Below, piece after piece: positions 43,076 through 54,183 of a DNA stretch of 64,000 nt. The translations under genes and the position numbers were made by a program. Positions within the stretch are counted from its first letter, which is position 1. Every line of letters starts with the position of its first letter. This stretch comes from Anodontia alba (Eukaryota; Mollusca; Bivalvia; Lucinida; Lucinidae). The notes under the pieces are model-generated. The model worked only from the letters and a program-made list of their open reading frames with translations. It had not been told where the DNA came from and ran no database searches. Where the stretch lies: positions 121,888,839-121,952,838 of the forward strand of contig OZ024824.1 of the NCBI GenBank assembly GCA_964016985.1. The letters run 5' to 3'.

Positions 43076-44017
43076 ATCTCGTTCCCTGTATGGACAGTGC
43101 GGTTATCTTCGTTTAAATTGTATCATGACTATGAAAAGCGTTTACTTCTTAATATAAAATTTTATTCTTTAGAAAACAATTCCTCATTCTCTTCTTCTGG
43201 AGTGTTCTCTATTCTGAAATTCTGGAAAGTTATTGGTTTGTTGATATTCTCTGTAGCTCCCCATCAAAACATTCCGGTGTAACGACATCGTAATGTGGAT
43301 ATCGTATCGACCTGCTGCTATAAAGGCAAACATACAACATTTTTGAAAGCGAATTTATGAAATTTTCAATTAGAAAATAAATCATAAGAATTGAATTTTG
43401 ATTCTTTTTCGAGCCATGAATAAAGAAAAAAAAAAAACAAAAAAAAACAACAAAAAAAACGAAGAACGTTATTGTGCATAAATGCGCTATGCGCATCATG
43501 CATTGCGTCCTTCGGTGTTTTCATTCATAACTCGTTGAAAAGAAAAAATATCAAAAATCAATTCCTAAATGTAAATAAAACAGTATCTGTCCACTATTGG
43601 TTAAAATATAACTTTGTCCGGTGACCTGATGCTTTTGGTGCCCAGATGTATTTCGTAAAGCAGAAGTCACAGGACACCGGACAAGGTTACATGTATACCT
43701 AAAAGTCAATCGACAGCTGTACGGTTGATTTCTTATAAAATCTGGACTGGCTCGGCGAGAGTCACGTATTTTTGCTATTATGTTAACGGTGTATCAGTTG
43801 AAAGCGCAGATAATGTTAATTTTCGTACCCTATGTACTTTCTAGCGTGATTGTGTGCAAAGTATGTTGTATAATCTGCAATCAAGTCATACCTAAAGATT
43901 GTTCCTAAACTACTGCGTATAAAGTTTTACATATTAGAAATGTCAGCAAATTTAACGTTTCTCATCTGTGGGCAAATTCATTATAGTCTTGTTTTTGATG
44001 TTGTTGTTGTTTTCCAG

Positions 44018-44101
44018 AAAGCAGGCTTTGATGTGCCGCGCAAATTGTCACCAAAGGAAAAGTTGGAAAGATATTGCACAATGTCGTCTACTGGAATCTA
44101 A
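44018..44101 (+). CDS. Candidate terminal coding exon, unknown gene
   Basis: Preceded by a pyrimidine-rich tract ending GTTGTTGTTGTTTTCCAG (44000-44017), a good 3' splice site. The open frame then reads KAGFDVPRKLSPKEKLER and YCTMSSTGI before TAA at 44099-44101. An AATAAA follows 33 bases later. The peptide is charged and not low-complexity, unlike chance frames nearby. Phase 0 is assumed. No upstream exon or protein family was identified, so this could be chance. Confidence 0.35.
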   Translation, partial: KAGFDVPRKLSPKEKLERYCTMSSTGI

Positions 44102-44133
44102 CTTCATATCGTCCGTTTGGTGTTAAAAACCCC

Positions 44134-44139
44134 AATAAA
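44134..44139 (+). promoter_or_regulatory. Possible polyadenylation signal AATAAA
   Basis: Lies 33 bases after the stop codon of the candidate terminal exon. It overlaps the left edge of a family-E-like repeat. The hexamer is common in AT-rich DNA, so support is contextual only. Confidence 0.25.
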
Positions 44140-44627
44140 TGGTCCAAGCTAAGGAAACATATTGAGTCTTTGGAGCATGCGGACAATAAAGGCCCATATC
44201 CACACAGTCTGACCAGGGTTTTCGTTCTCCTCTTGCAGAGATATTGTAAGCGGAAACCTTGATCAGACTTTGCGACTGCACAAGCTGATAAGGGCCTTCG
44301 CTGTTTGCAAGTTTCATTCCAGGACCATTGGTTTGTGAAGAATACATCGCCAAAAGGAGAATGGTCTGATCAGACTGCGCTGGCTAATCTGGGCTTCGCA
44401 GTTCGCATATGAGCCAGCGCATGACAAAACCTACAAAATGGCATGTGCGCCCCGCGAAGACTCAGATCAGACTGCGCCCAGTCTGATCAGAGTCTTCGCA
44501 AGAAGAAATCTTAGGTCCTTAGCTACCTATTGAGCGCACACCGAATACTCTGTTCAGACTAGGCGGATACCCAGGCTGATCTGAATCTTCGCTGGGCACC
44601 AATGCCATTTTGTAGGTTTTGTCATTC
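44140..44627 (+). mobile_element. Family E elements, copies E8 (divergent) and E6
   Basis: 44140-44345: GGAGCATGCGGACAATAAAG, CACAGTCTGACCAGGGTTTT, CAAGCTGATAAGGGCCTTCG. 44411-44627: GAGCCAGCGCATGACAAAAC with ACCTACAAAATGGCATGTGC, mirrored by ATGCCATTTTGTAGGTTTTG. The latter has good terminal symmetry. Confidence 0.65.
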
Positions 44628-44740
44628 GCAGTTCGCATATTCTATAAGAGCCATGTCTCTATGTTGCATATGATATCACAGTTTTGTGGAAGAAGTTGTA
44701 AACATGAACGTGACGATGGGAAAGGCTGCATTAGAATTTA

Positions 44741-44994
44741 CATTACGAAAACAAGCCTATTCAAATATACTGAAACTTTTACCACCAAAAAACGAAAATT
44801 TTCAGATAAAAATTTCTGATATTTTTCATATTTCTGCTCAAAACATAGATTGTGGGTACCCGGTACTCGTTAGAACCGCCTCGATGTTTTGAGCGGAAAT
44901 AAGGAAAATAATGTATACCCCTGTAAACCCCAGTTTTACTATATAAAAGTGGGGTTTAAGGGGGTCAAAATTATATATGTATGTTTTCGTGATG
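44741..44994 (-). mobile_element. Hairpin MITE family A, copy A8 (one central arm deleted)
   Basis: CATTACGAAAACAAGCCTAT to ATGTTTTCGTGATG. The second arm of the central stem is lost after CCGCCTCGATG. Flanks A and A. Confidence 0.85.
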
Positions 44995-45146
44995 ACCGTT
45001 CAGTCATGATACTATGATACTTGTGATCCTCGACATGAGAAAATGCGTCTTCTGGCGTATGCAAACAGTAAAAATCAAGATCAGCCAACCAGTCTGCACG
45101 TTTTGTTATACATCGCATAGCTACAGATAAGAGGGGGTATCCACAT

Positions 45147-45280
45147 AATATTTTTTTTATTTCTCCACAAAAACATGTGGGTACTCATTTGAAGCGCCTC
45201 GCCGAGGCGCTTCTAATGAGTACCCACAACACATGTTTTCGTGGAGTAATAAGAAAGATATCAGCATTTTTTGGATGAAA
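45147..45280. repeat. Solo hairpin S related to the A/B central stem
   Basis: TCTCCACAAAAACATGTGGG, then TACTCATTTGAAGCGCCTCG with complement CGAGGCGCTTCTAATGAGTA, then CATGTTTTCGTGGAG. It shares the ACTCRTT...CGCCTCG stem with family A but has different outer arms. Confidence 0.7.
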
Positions 45281-46009
45281 TAAGCGCCCTATCTGTTGCT
45301 ATGTACATCGATCTAGTATACAGATATAATACTGATCTGGGTCTTGACTTTCCGCATATGCCTGGAAGGTACATTTTCACTTGTCGCAGCTCATGAAGTA
45401 TAATTGTTGTCATTAGACTTTCTTGTAATGAGGAAAACATATTTGTTTTCATTGATTGCTTTGAAATAATAATAGTTACCAATCTTCAGTTTTATGTTTA
45501 GGAAGCTAGGCAAAAGTCCTCAGACATTTTTATTGCTTTTTTACATTCACATCTTCCTGTTGCATACTTTTCCGTCGTTGCTATCTAGCCATTATCAAAG
45601 AAATTAGGAAGTGACCTATATCTGCGTCTAGTAAAAATGTCTGCTTTCATGTAGGGAAACACAGTAACAAGGACGTAATCTTAACTCTTTCATCCCTGCA
45701 GATCAATACATATCCTTTTGCAAACAGTGCAGATCCAGATGAGACGGCTCCACCAGGACAAAAATTGTTAGCCATTCTGTTATTGATATTTGACTGAAAC
45801 CCTGATTTGCAACAATGAATGTGTCCAAAATCAGGGATGTAAGTGTCCATATCGAAAACTCAAGGGAGAAATGGATAACTGCTTCGCACTTGAAGAAAAA
45901 TACATGGCACGCGGTGTACGGATATCATAGCCCCAGACCAGATGATAATTGAAGCTATACTTTCAGTTATTATTTGTCCTTTTTTTTTTTTTTTGCACAA
46001 ATGATACAA

Positions 46010-46070
46010 TGTAGGTTGTTACTCAGTGGGCGATGCGATTCCAGTGAGTACCTGCACGATATGGTGTACA
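46010..46070. repeat. Degenerate solo hairpin of the A/B central type
   Basis: GTTACTCAGTGGGCGATGCG with ATTCCAGTGAGTACC. One arm is deleted, leaving only the lower stem and part of the loop. Confidence 0.4.
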
Positions 46071-46088
46071 AATCGCGCATATGACTTT

Positions 46089-46195
46089 CCCAGCTAGCAT
46101 TCTACGTAAATCTACATCGGGCCATCATCGGCCCGTCAGCTACCCTGACGGGCCGATGACGGCCCGATATAGATTTACGTAGAATGCTGACTGGG
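46089..46195. repeat. 51-bp-arm palindrome, family I copy 2
   Basis: Arms 46089-46139 and 46145-46195 with four mismatches and loop CTACC, identical to the loop of copy 1. It opens CCCAGCTAGCATTCTACGTA, and the core is GGGCCATCATCGGCCCGTCA. Compared with copy 1, TTATC becomes TCATC/CATC and TTCTAAA becomes ACGTAAA on both arms. Confidence 0.9.
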
Positions 46196-46369
46196 TTTGT
46201 ATACTCAATCCGCCTGGATCTGTGTAAACTCTGAGTACATTATGCATGCTCATCCGTGTATTCCCTGGTCAATATGTGTCCGCAGTCATTTCAAACGGAC
46301 CGCATAAATAGGTTTGACGCAAACTGAAAGATATCTTGACCTTACATTACGAAAAAAACAATGGGGATA

Positions 46370-47175
46370 TTGTTGACGTCTCCATCCGTCCGTCCGTCGG
46401 TCTGTTCGTCACGCAATCTCCTCCTAAACCACTGGGCGGATTTCTACTAAACTTGCTACATCACTTCCCCTCATGGTAAAGGTGTGCAAGAGCAGCATAT
46501 TTTTTTTCTGTGCAACCGTGCGTCCGTCTTTCGTCTATTTGTTTATTACACTATCTCCTCCTAAACCACTGGGCGGAATCCAACCAAACTTGCTGCATCA
46601 CTTCCCCTAATGGTTAGGGTGTGCGAGAGTAACATTAGTTTACCGTGTGTCCGTCCGTCCGTGCGTCCGTCATCCTTCCATTTGTCTGTTACGCTATCTC
46701 CTCCTAAACCACTGGGCGGAATTCAATCAAACTTGCTACATCATTTCCCCTCATGATAAGGGTGTGCGAGAGCAACTTTTTTCCATGCGTCGGTCGTCCG
46801 TCCATCTGTGCGTCACGTTATCTCCTCCTAAACCACTGGGCGGAATTCAAGCAAACTTGCTACATCACTACTCCTCATGGTAAGGGTGTGCCAAAGCAAC
46901 ATTATTTTTCCGTGCATCCGTCAATCTGTCCGTCACACTATCTCCACCTAAACCACTGGGCGGAATTCAACCAAACTTGCTACACCACTTCCCCTTATGG
47001 TAAGGGTGTGCGAGAGCAACATTATTTTTCCGTGTGTCCGTCTGGCGTCTGTCCATCTGTCCGTCACGCTATCTCCTTCTAAATCACAGGGATAAATTTA
47101 ACCAAACTTGCTGCATGACCTCCCTTCATGGTAAGGGTGTAGGAGAGCAAGTCCATCCGTCCGTCATGCTATGAG
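46370..47175 (+). repeat. 120-143-bp-unit minisatellite, six units
   Basis: CTCCTAAACCACTGGGCGGA recurs with ends at about 46440, 46577, 46720, 46844 and 46964, and once more decayed at about 47094. Each unit continues AACTTGCTACATCACTTCCC, AAGGGTGTGCGAGAGCAACA and a CCGTCCGTC-rich stretch. Two frames (46647-46883 and 46753-47082) remain open through several units, reading NHWAEFNQTCY repeatedly. This reflects repeat structure, and I see no evidence for expression. Confidence 0.85.
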
Positions 47176-47230
47176 CAACATTAGCAATGCACGTGGGGAT
47201 TTGCGATGGCGCGCAATCGACTGCGCATTC

Positions 47231-47440
47231 TAGTTTTGTTTTCTTATTTCTGCTCAAAAACATAGATTGCTGGTACTCGTTAGAACTGCCTTGCCGAGGC
47301 AGTTCTAACGAGTACCCACAATCTATGTTTTGGGCAGAAATATGAAAAAAATATAAGAGTTTTTATCGAAATATTTCAGTTTGGAGGTGAAATGTTCTAT
47401 ATTTGAATATGCATGTTTTTGTATGATAATGTAGAAATGT
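47231..47440 (+). mobile_element. Hairpin MITE family A, partial copy A13
   Basis: The left third is missing. The central stem (GGTACTCGTTAGAACTGCCT / complement) and right part to TGCATGTTTTTGTATGATAATG remain. Confidence 0.75.
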
Positions 47441-47473
47441 AATGTCTTTTTTATCTGGAGCTGCGACAAACGC

Positions 47474-47598
<125 letters not shown>

Positions 47599-47860
47599 CT
47601 AACGAATAGACAGACATATGATGGCGGAAATTGACAGTAAAAGCATCGTTTTGTACTGGACTTCCATTATCGATAAGAATATGGCAAAATACACACACAT
47701 TAACAGCCATCAGTCTTTGGTGTTTATTTTTACAACAGAAATAAAGTTACATTGATAAGGTATAACCTTCCCAAAGCACCAGCAGGGATCAATGCAGGCT
47801 CAGAAACTAAAGTAAATTACTTACCGTGTTTACCGTATGTATTCGGACAGTCAGGTCTGA

Positions 47861-48040
47861 GCAAACAGTGTAGACTCAGATGAGACGCCACAGAATGCGA
47901 CGTCTCATCAGGGTCTAGACTGTTTGCCACAAATTCGGCAAATTTTAGACACAAAATCGGGTATTAAATTGTACTTGTTCAAATTTTAGAACAAGTATGG
48001 TAACGAGTTAAGTTGTTCGAATACTTTGTGTGTATACGGT
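47861..48040. repeat. Hairpin H3 with flank repeat
   Basis: GTGTAGACTCAGATGAGACG / complement ending CTAGACTGTTTGCC (47861-47928). It is followed by ATTTTAGACACAAAATCGGG and TTTTAGAACAAGTATGGTAA, the same order, inverted, as around H1 at 17.7 kb. This supports a single composite element. Confidence 0.7.
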
Positions 48041-48099
48041 AAGTGCCATGTTTACCGTAAGTATTTAGATAGACAGGCCAAGCCCCAAGGTTATAAAAC

Positions 48100-48310
48100 T
48101 TTTTTTATGCCCAACTCAGCTGAGCATGAAATTTGTCCTCATAATAAATTTCAAATTACTAACAATTCTAAAGTCTTTCTTGCTAAATATAGCTGAGCAT
48201 GAACATTTCTCTGCTAATAAATATGAAAATACCAAGTAGTTGGCATTTTCATATTTATTAGCAGAGAAAGTTTCATACTCAGCTGAGTTGAGCATGAAAA
48301 ATGTTTTATG
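48100..48310. mobile_element. Hairpin MITE P
   Basis: The stem is TTCTCTGCTAATAAATATGA with AAAATACCA, and the complement is TGGCATTTTCATATTTATTA with GCAGAGAA (about 48210-48268). The outer arms share CTCAGCTGAGCATGAAA and its inverted form. The 113-codon minus frame here crosses the palindrome and is not a gene. Confidence 0.65.
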
Positions 48311-48764
48311 ACATCGGGTCTTGATCAAACAGTTTTGACCCCGATCAGGGCTACACTGTTGCCACTGAAGCAGCAACCAGGTCTGTTGAAACCAATTGTG
48401 TCTTATAAGGATATACACTGCTTGCCTCTCGTCCAGCACCTTTAGACATCTCAACAAAAAGACTTCAGTAAACTAGTTAAAATGTTAGGGCAAGTAGGGT
48501 AAGGAATTAAGGTGTTCGAGTTTTTATGATATATAAGGTAAAGCAGGCGCAAACAACACAAACCAACAAAGACAAACTGCAACAGAAGAACGTCATAGCG
48601 AGCTGAGTACTCTGTTAAGGTAAATAAACACACGCTATTTACATTGAAAAAAAAAATCATTGACCAAGTAGAAAACGGAAACGTGGCCATGTGTCGCATC
48701 ATGGGAAAAGGAGTCTTTATGGATGGCACAGACTCACATGCACTCCCGCCATTTCCTTTGAGAA

Positions 48765-48857
48765 ACAAACAGTGTAGATCTAGATCTGGATCAAGTAATC
48801 TGATTGGCTGAAGATTAGAAATGGGTGTGGCATCTTTATTTAGCAGGACAAGGGTTT
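48765..48857 (-). repeat. MITE family R, partial copy 3
   Basis: GGATCAAGTAATCTGATTGG, AGAAATGGGTGTGGCATCTT and GCAGGACAAGGGTTTA match the left half of R1 and R2 in inverse. Confidence 0.55.
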
Positions 48858-48859
48858 AG

Positions 48860-50790
48860 ACTGTGCGGATGCGCAGACTGATCTGGTCCTTCACTGTCTA
48901 TATTTACCTTGAAGTCGCATCGTCTCATGACACGGCTCATTTATAAATCCACTACGGTCAGAAAATAGTATTATCATACGACTATAAAAAGATGTATTAA
49001 CCAACCTGATTAGTGCGTTCTAATAAATTGCTTCGACATTTGGGGCTGTTCAGCTCGGAACACACGCTAGATTTGAAAGCCGAGTTATGTAAACAGCGCT
49101 GTTAGGGGCCAACAGTTACATAATCTAATCCAGTGGAAGCAAAACTATAACCAGTAGTGATATCTTCAAACCCCAACCCCAAAGGCCTGGCATACAGTTC
49201 CTACATAGCATACAGTTCCTACATAGCATGGACTGAAACAGCGCCCCTTAATCTAGTTACGAGCAAACCCTGACCTAGTCGCGTATGTACGATACGTGTA
49301 TCATTCGCATGGGTTTGTTATCCACCTACGCCGACGTCCGTTTGTTCGTCCACACCTTTGAACGACTTTTCTAAAACCCCTGTGCCAATTTTCTTTAAAC
49401 TCCATGTGGAAACTCCATATATAAAAAGCCTTCAAAAGTTGTTGTTATTTTTCTCTCTCTCCTTAACCAAATACATTTGCATGGGAAAATATTGAAAAAT
49501 CTTCTTTTTTTTCAAAATACATTACACTAATCATCTGCCTTGCCTCTGGGCAATCATGTACATGTGTTTTTTAATTTCTTCTCTGCAACCACTTGCGCAA
49601 TTTTCACCAATTTTCATGTTTGGCCTTCTGTTGATGTATACAGAGAGTTTATTCAAATGATTAAGTTCCATCGACAGTCTTTCACAGCCACGCCAAAATA
49701 TGGTTAAAACACTTCTCCAGAAGCAAGAAAGTTTCGGGCTGAATCATCAGGGATGCGAGGTCAACCAAATCCGTTCAAGTCATGATCCTAGGCTGACCTT
49801 TGACGTTCTAACTGTAAGTTCAAACTTGCTTCACAATACAATTTTTTATGGGGGAATGTTGAAAACCATTTTCTCAAAATGCATTAAAGACTACTGGTTG
49901 AAACAATAGCAAAACCACTGCATTATTCCAACTTAGTTACCTTTACCTTTCATGTTTTTAATATTTTAAAATTATCATGAAATTTAATCAAATCAGTTTT
50001 AAGCATTTAAAGCAATGCTAGCTTGAATAATAAAAGTCTAAATATTGAAAATAGAGCAGTATTGTTTTAATCAAAATTTCCAGTCCAGAATAAAATTATG
50101 CGGATTAAAATAAAGTTTAAACTTTAAAGCAAAATTAAAAATAACTCAGTGGTATCACAGACTGTATATTGCATTATTGGATAGCTGTTTTATTAATCTA
50201 CACTGAACACAAGTTACTACATGGAAAACGTTTAATTTTGAAAACGAATGGACTTTGTACACACGGTTTGCAACATGTATTGTCACCACAACAATGCCAT
50301 TAAGCTGAAAATATATATTTTAACATTATGTGATTCGTTATCTTTAAACTGGTTTTAGCATAGGCCGTCAAACACAAAAGAGTCTCGTTTAGGTGAAGAA
50401 AATTGGTTGAAACCTGCAACATTAGTTAGAAAACCTTATTATTTTGTTGTTGGTTTTCAAGTTCACATGCAGCTCTCTAGTTCTCTAGTTATTCTTGCAA
50501 TAAAGTGATTTCTATGAGAACGTAAATGATAGAAGTTGACTTGATACCCAACCCGCTGTCATTGCAAATTTAAGGAGACTCCGCTTGCCAAACAGAGAAC
50601 GGTATTGATTTTTCATTCCAGTATGTTCTGTTTTAAGAAATGAGTGCTTGTTGGAATAGTTTGTATGCAATATTTTAATATGAGTTGAATAGGTGTCGAC
50701 AAATGTAGTCATCACAGTAATCTCTCAATAATAAAGCAGATCTATCACAGTATCAGCGCAATATGACTTTCTTTATCATTATCAGACCAT
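48860..50790. other. No gene recognised; short tandem at 49191-49226
   Basis: GCATACAGTTCCTACATA is repeated exactly twice. 49310-49400 (CGACGTCCGTTTGTTCGTCC) resembles the start of the 46.4-kb minisatellite. The rest is AT-rich with no recognisable frame; the ORF at 49700-49909 has no similarity I know. Confidence 0.4.
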
Positions 50791-50791
50791 A

Positions 50792-51016
50792 TGAGCCGTG
50801 TTAAGCGAAAACGTACCTTCGTACATGCGCAAAATGTGCAGATTCAGATCATCCTGCGCACGCGCAATATATCATTGTGGCCTTTGCTCTCCATTCATAC
50901 ATATTGTAGTATCCAATGATTCTGTTTGTAGACAGTGAATGCCCTGATCAGCCGACGCAGGCTGATCTGGGCCTTCGCTGTCCACAGATGCGCAGCCCTT
51001 ATTAGTAGGCTCCTCA
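50792..51016 (+). mobile_element. Family E inverted-repeat element, copy E9
   Basis: GAAAACGTACCTTCGTACAT and CAGATTCAGATCATCCTGCG on the left; GCAGGCTGATCTGGGCCTTC on the right. The outer right end is lost. Confidence 0.6.
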
Positions 51017-51104
51017 GCCAAGATAACTGTTTGCTGTTGATCTGCTTGCCGGAAAGGAATGATTAAAAATAACTGAACAGTTCATTCTACTACCTGTTGG
51101 TTTG

Positions 51105-51170
51105 ACAAACAGTGTAGATACTGATCCGACGCCACGCTTCTGTGGCGTTTGCTCTGGATCTGTACTGCTT
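51105..51170. repeat. Hairpin H4
   Basis: GTGTAGATACTGATCCGACG with CCACGCTTCTGTGG at the tip and GGATCTGTACTG on the other arm. Imperfect. Confidence 0.65.
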
Positions 51171-51299
51171 TTTTTCCCGGCCTACATGAATACTTAGCAT
51201 AATACGGTATGCAAATGCCATTTCTCTCGCCAATATACGTACTACCATACCGAAGAGTCTTAACGTATTCAATTAATATTATAAATAAAAACTGCCACT

Positions 51300-51590
51300 G
51301 CTAAAAGCATGCAGGTGCATGCATTCTGTTTTGGGCCTCCTATGTTCATTAATACATTGTTCTGTATCCAATGGACCTGCCAGCGGAATGCAAGTACTAT
51401 GGTCAAAGGGTCAATGTACAAAAGTCCATTCGGCACAAAGGAGCGAAGGCATTTTTCATACATCGCACTTACATGGCACGTCGTGGTCTCGTGTATGTAC
51501 AGAGTGCAAGCTGTTCATTCTATGCAGCGGCGCAGTCGTTGTTGTGTTCTTATTTATAATCAATATGTTGCTTGTGAAGGAGACTTGATA
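51300..51590. other. Unassigned segment open in several frames
   Basis: Three overlapping plus-strand frames (51309-51623, 51319-51588, 51371-51559) and one minus frame (51269-51463) are free of stops. The segment is less AT-rich than its surroundings. The most protein-like reading contains YYGQRVNVQKSIRHKG, but I recognise no family and no start or splice context. It may be a fragment of an unrecognised element. Confidence 0.25.
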
Positions 51591-51598
51591 CACCTCGG

Positions 51599-51931
51599 CA
51601 TCACGAAAAACATGCCTATATAATATTGACCCCCTTAAACCCCACTTTTATATAGTAAAACTGGGGTTTACAGGGGTATACATTATTTTTCTTATTTTTG
51701 CTCGTAACATCGATTGTTGGTACTCGTTAGAACCGCCTCGCCGAGGTGGTTCTAACGAGTACCCATTATCTATGTTTTGAGCAAAAATATGAAGAATATC
51801 AAAATTTTTCATTTTTTTTTTTTTTTTTTATTATTTTTTTTTATTTATTTATTTATTTATTTCATTTATTTATTTTTTTTTTTTTTGTGATAAAATTTTT
51901 AGTATATTTGAAAAGGCGTGTTTTCGTAATG
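51599..51931 (+). mobile_element. Hairpin MITE family A, copy A9, with T-rich expansion
   Basis: CATCACGAAAAACATGCCTA to GTGTTTTCGTAATG. The right hairpin has expanded into a ~75-base TTTA-rich tract (51810-51886). Flanks G and G. Confidence 0.9.
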
Positions 51932-52518
51932 GACAGTTCCAGTACGTTCAATTTAACAACGTTTATGTCTTCTTTTTGCATTCCTGCAAACTATGGATTT
52001 CTGAAAAAGGGTCTATTCTAAACAGGGAAAATGCTCACAAAAGGACCACTTCTTTTCCTTTTAACGCAGATCCCTTTTCAGAAGGAAACAAACACAATTT
52101 GACAGTACGCTGCGAATAAGCAAAAGAACTGAGCTTGTGAAAGGGACTAAGTGTTTGATAATTCGGATATTAAGCATCAATAAATGGTGCATTTTTACGT
52201 AACGGATCTACTTCAGTGGCTTCCGATTTCAAAGACAATTTATCAAATGAATTACAAACAAAGCTAATCAGTAAAGATGATCTTGGAATAATGGAAAATC
52301 AATTGACAGCGTCTTACTTAGACTATTGCAAAATGTAATTACCATAGAAACACCATTTGATTGTCATAAGAGACTTAACCATAATTTATAAACCATCGTT
52401 TGTTTACAGAACATCAAGGAACAATGAAGTTCCGCTGAAGACACTGTCAAGAGGAAAGTTGTGAAGTTTTTCATTTCCGCTCATAAACTGACTCCATTAA
52501 ATAATCAAAAGGACTTTG

Positions 52519-52671
52519 ATGTTGAGTATTTTGTTTGTTGTTGTTCTGATTCCCATTGCAGGTAATTATGAGATCGATGCTGCTCTCGGTAAGTGTTTAG
52601 TGGTTGTCGTACAAACACTGCCACATACTTCGATTAGTTCTGGTAATATGAAGTTTGCTGCTCGTACATAG
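52519..52671 (+). CDS. Candidate secreted-protein first exon (or 50-aa ORF)
   Basis: ATG at 52519 opens MLSILFVVVLIPIAG, a textbook signal-peptide core ending in small residues, followed by NYEIDAALG. A consensus 5' splice site, CTCG|GTAAGT, lies at 52588/52589, so the likely coding part is 52519-52588 with a phase-1 intron. Read straight through, the frame ends at TAG 52669-52671 after 50 codons. An acceptor-like ATTGCAG at 52555-52561 offers an alternative 27-base exon. No downstream exon or family was identified; the start context is weak. Confidence 0.35.
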   Translation: MLSILFVVVLIPIAGNYEIDAALGKCLVVVVQTLPHTSISSGNMKFAART

Positions 52672-53188
52672 CAAAGTAGAGTTTTGCTTTTAGGCGCACT
52701 GACTGGGTATTGTGGCTTACTGTAATGTATTGTGTACATGCGTCCGATCAGGATGCAGCTAGAAAAATATTTATCGCTCTTTTCTCGTCTGTCGACTGCT
52801 AGAGTAGCCTGCAACATAAGAAAGGAATTGAAGATACCCGCGAAAAGTGCAGTCTTTCTAAGATTTGGAAAGTTGACAAGCGAGCACGCAACTTAAAGAG
52901 TCAACGAATGAAAACTGGCGGGTTCTACCAGAATGACTCCCGCGGCAAACATATGAATGGCAAGATGAAAGTAGAATTTTGCACATGCTCGAAGACATTT
53001 TTTTTCGCTTGACGCGCCCATCTGAAAACGACCAAGAATACAAACTAATGTGAAAAGGAGTCTCTCTAAATTACGCACCGTATTGATCCTCAGTATTGTG
53101 ACACCTTATCTATTTACCATACTTGTCCTAAAATTTGAAATAGTCCATTCTACCACCCGTTTAATAATATCAGCATTGTATATATCGC

Positions 53189-53255
53189 ATCACGAAAACA
53201 TGCCTGTATAATTTTGACCCCCTAAAACCCCACTTTTATATAGTAAAACTGGGGT
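53189..53255 (+). mobile_element. Hairpin MITE family A, 5' fragment A10
   Basis: CATCACGAAAACATGCCTGT through ACTGGGGTTG, then the match stops abruptly. Only the left hairpin remains. Confidence 0.8.
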
Positions 53256-53659
53256 TGACTGTGCAAATACAAGAACCGAATAACTGGATTTATTGTATTC
53301 AAATCGTTCGTGTTTTAAAATGTCTCTCTTTCACATCAACAACACAGTCTCAGCTAAAATTGACTCTTTAAATATAAAATTTTGTGAACAGTGTTAAATT
53401 TAGAATCGTTTAAGCTTAGTCTTGGACTATGTCCCGTTTTAATCGACATTGCCTTCCGATCCATCATACCCTTACTTCCACGTAAATGTAAAGTATTATA
53501 ATTATAGAACAAACGTCGTTGCTGATTTCAATGTATTTTATCTATTGTTTCGAAAGGTAAAAATCATCAAAAGAGAAAGGCACATAAATTCTATCAGATA
53601 ATGGATATCTACATAAAAAATATTTGGATAAAATACATAAAAATGTTAGGGAAATAAAA

Positions 53660-53865
53660 GTAAAAAGGATTGTTTTTGGAAATAAAGAACACACAAAATC
53701 ACGAAACTCGGAGACCCGGTTTGATTGAGTCTCTTCATATGCAACACTATGGTTTGCGAGGCTGCATACGCCCCCTAGCGTCGGCTTAAGTGGGTATTCG
53801 ATTTTCAAAATAACCGGGATGGGCACAATGATCCCAAATGAAAAACAACATATAAGAAGACATAA
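53660..53865 (-). repeat. Repeat family Q, copy 2
   Basis: The least interrupted Q copy: CGGAGACCCGGTTTGATTGA, CTTCATATGCAACACTATGG, GCATACGCCCCCTAGCGTCG, GGTATTCGATTTTCAAAATA. Beyond it, 53880-54060 has weak resemblance to divergent LINE 3' ends and an A-run at 53951-53970. Confidence 0.6.
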
Positions 53866-54183
53866 AGGAAACACCATAATAACGAAGTACAGCATTCCCA
53901 ATGCACCACAAAAAGGAGAGGCGGAATAGATAACGAATAAAAACAAAAACAAAAAAAAAAAAAAAAAAAACGCCACATTTGAACCCACCGACGCACAAAA
54001 CTCGAAGAACTGAAATACAGGAACAAAAACTTTTTTTTCCGGACAAATGAAGTCCTTTAACATTTTTAAACTTTATGCAAGTGATTTAGTCGCTTGTTTC
54101 GACCAAACGTCGATGGGGGATTTATAATTATTATAAGTAGTAATAGTAGTAGAAGTGGTATGTTTTGTTTTGTTTTATCAAAA

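Noticed and set aside
53542..54063. 173-codon minus-strand frame, longest in the window
   Set aside because: It crosses repeat Q and an A-rich tract that yields a poly-Phe run, with no conserved domain.
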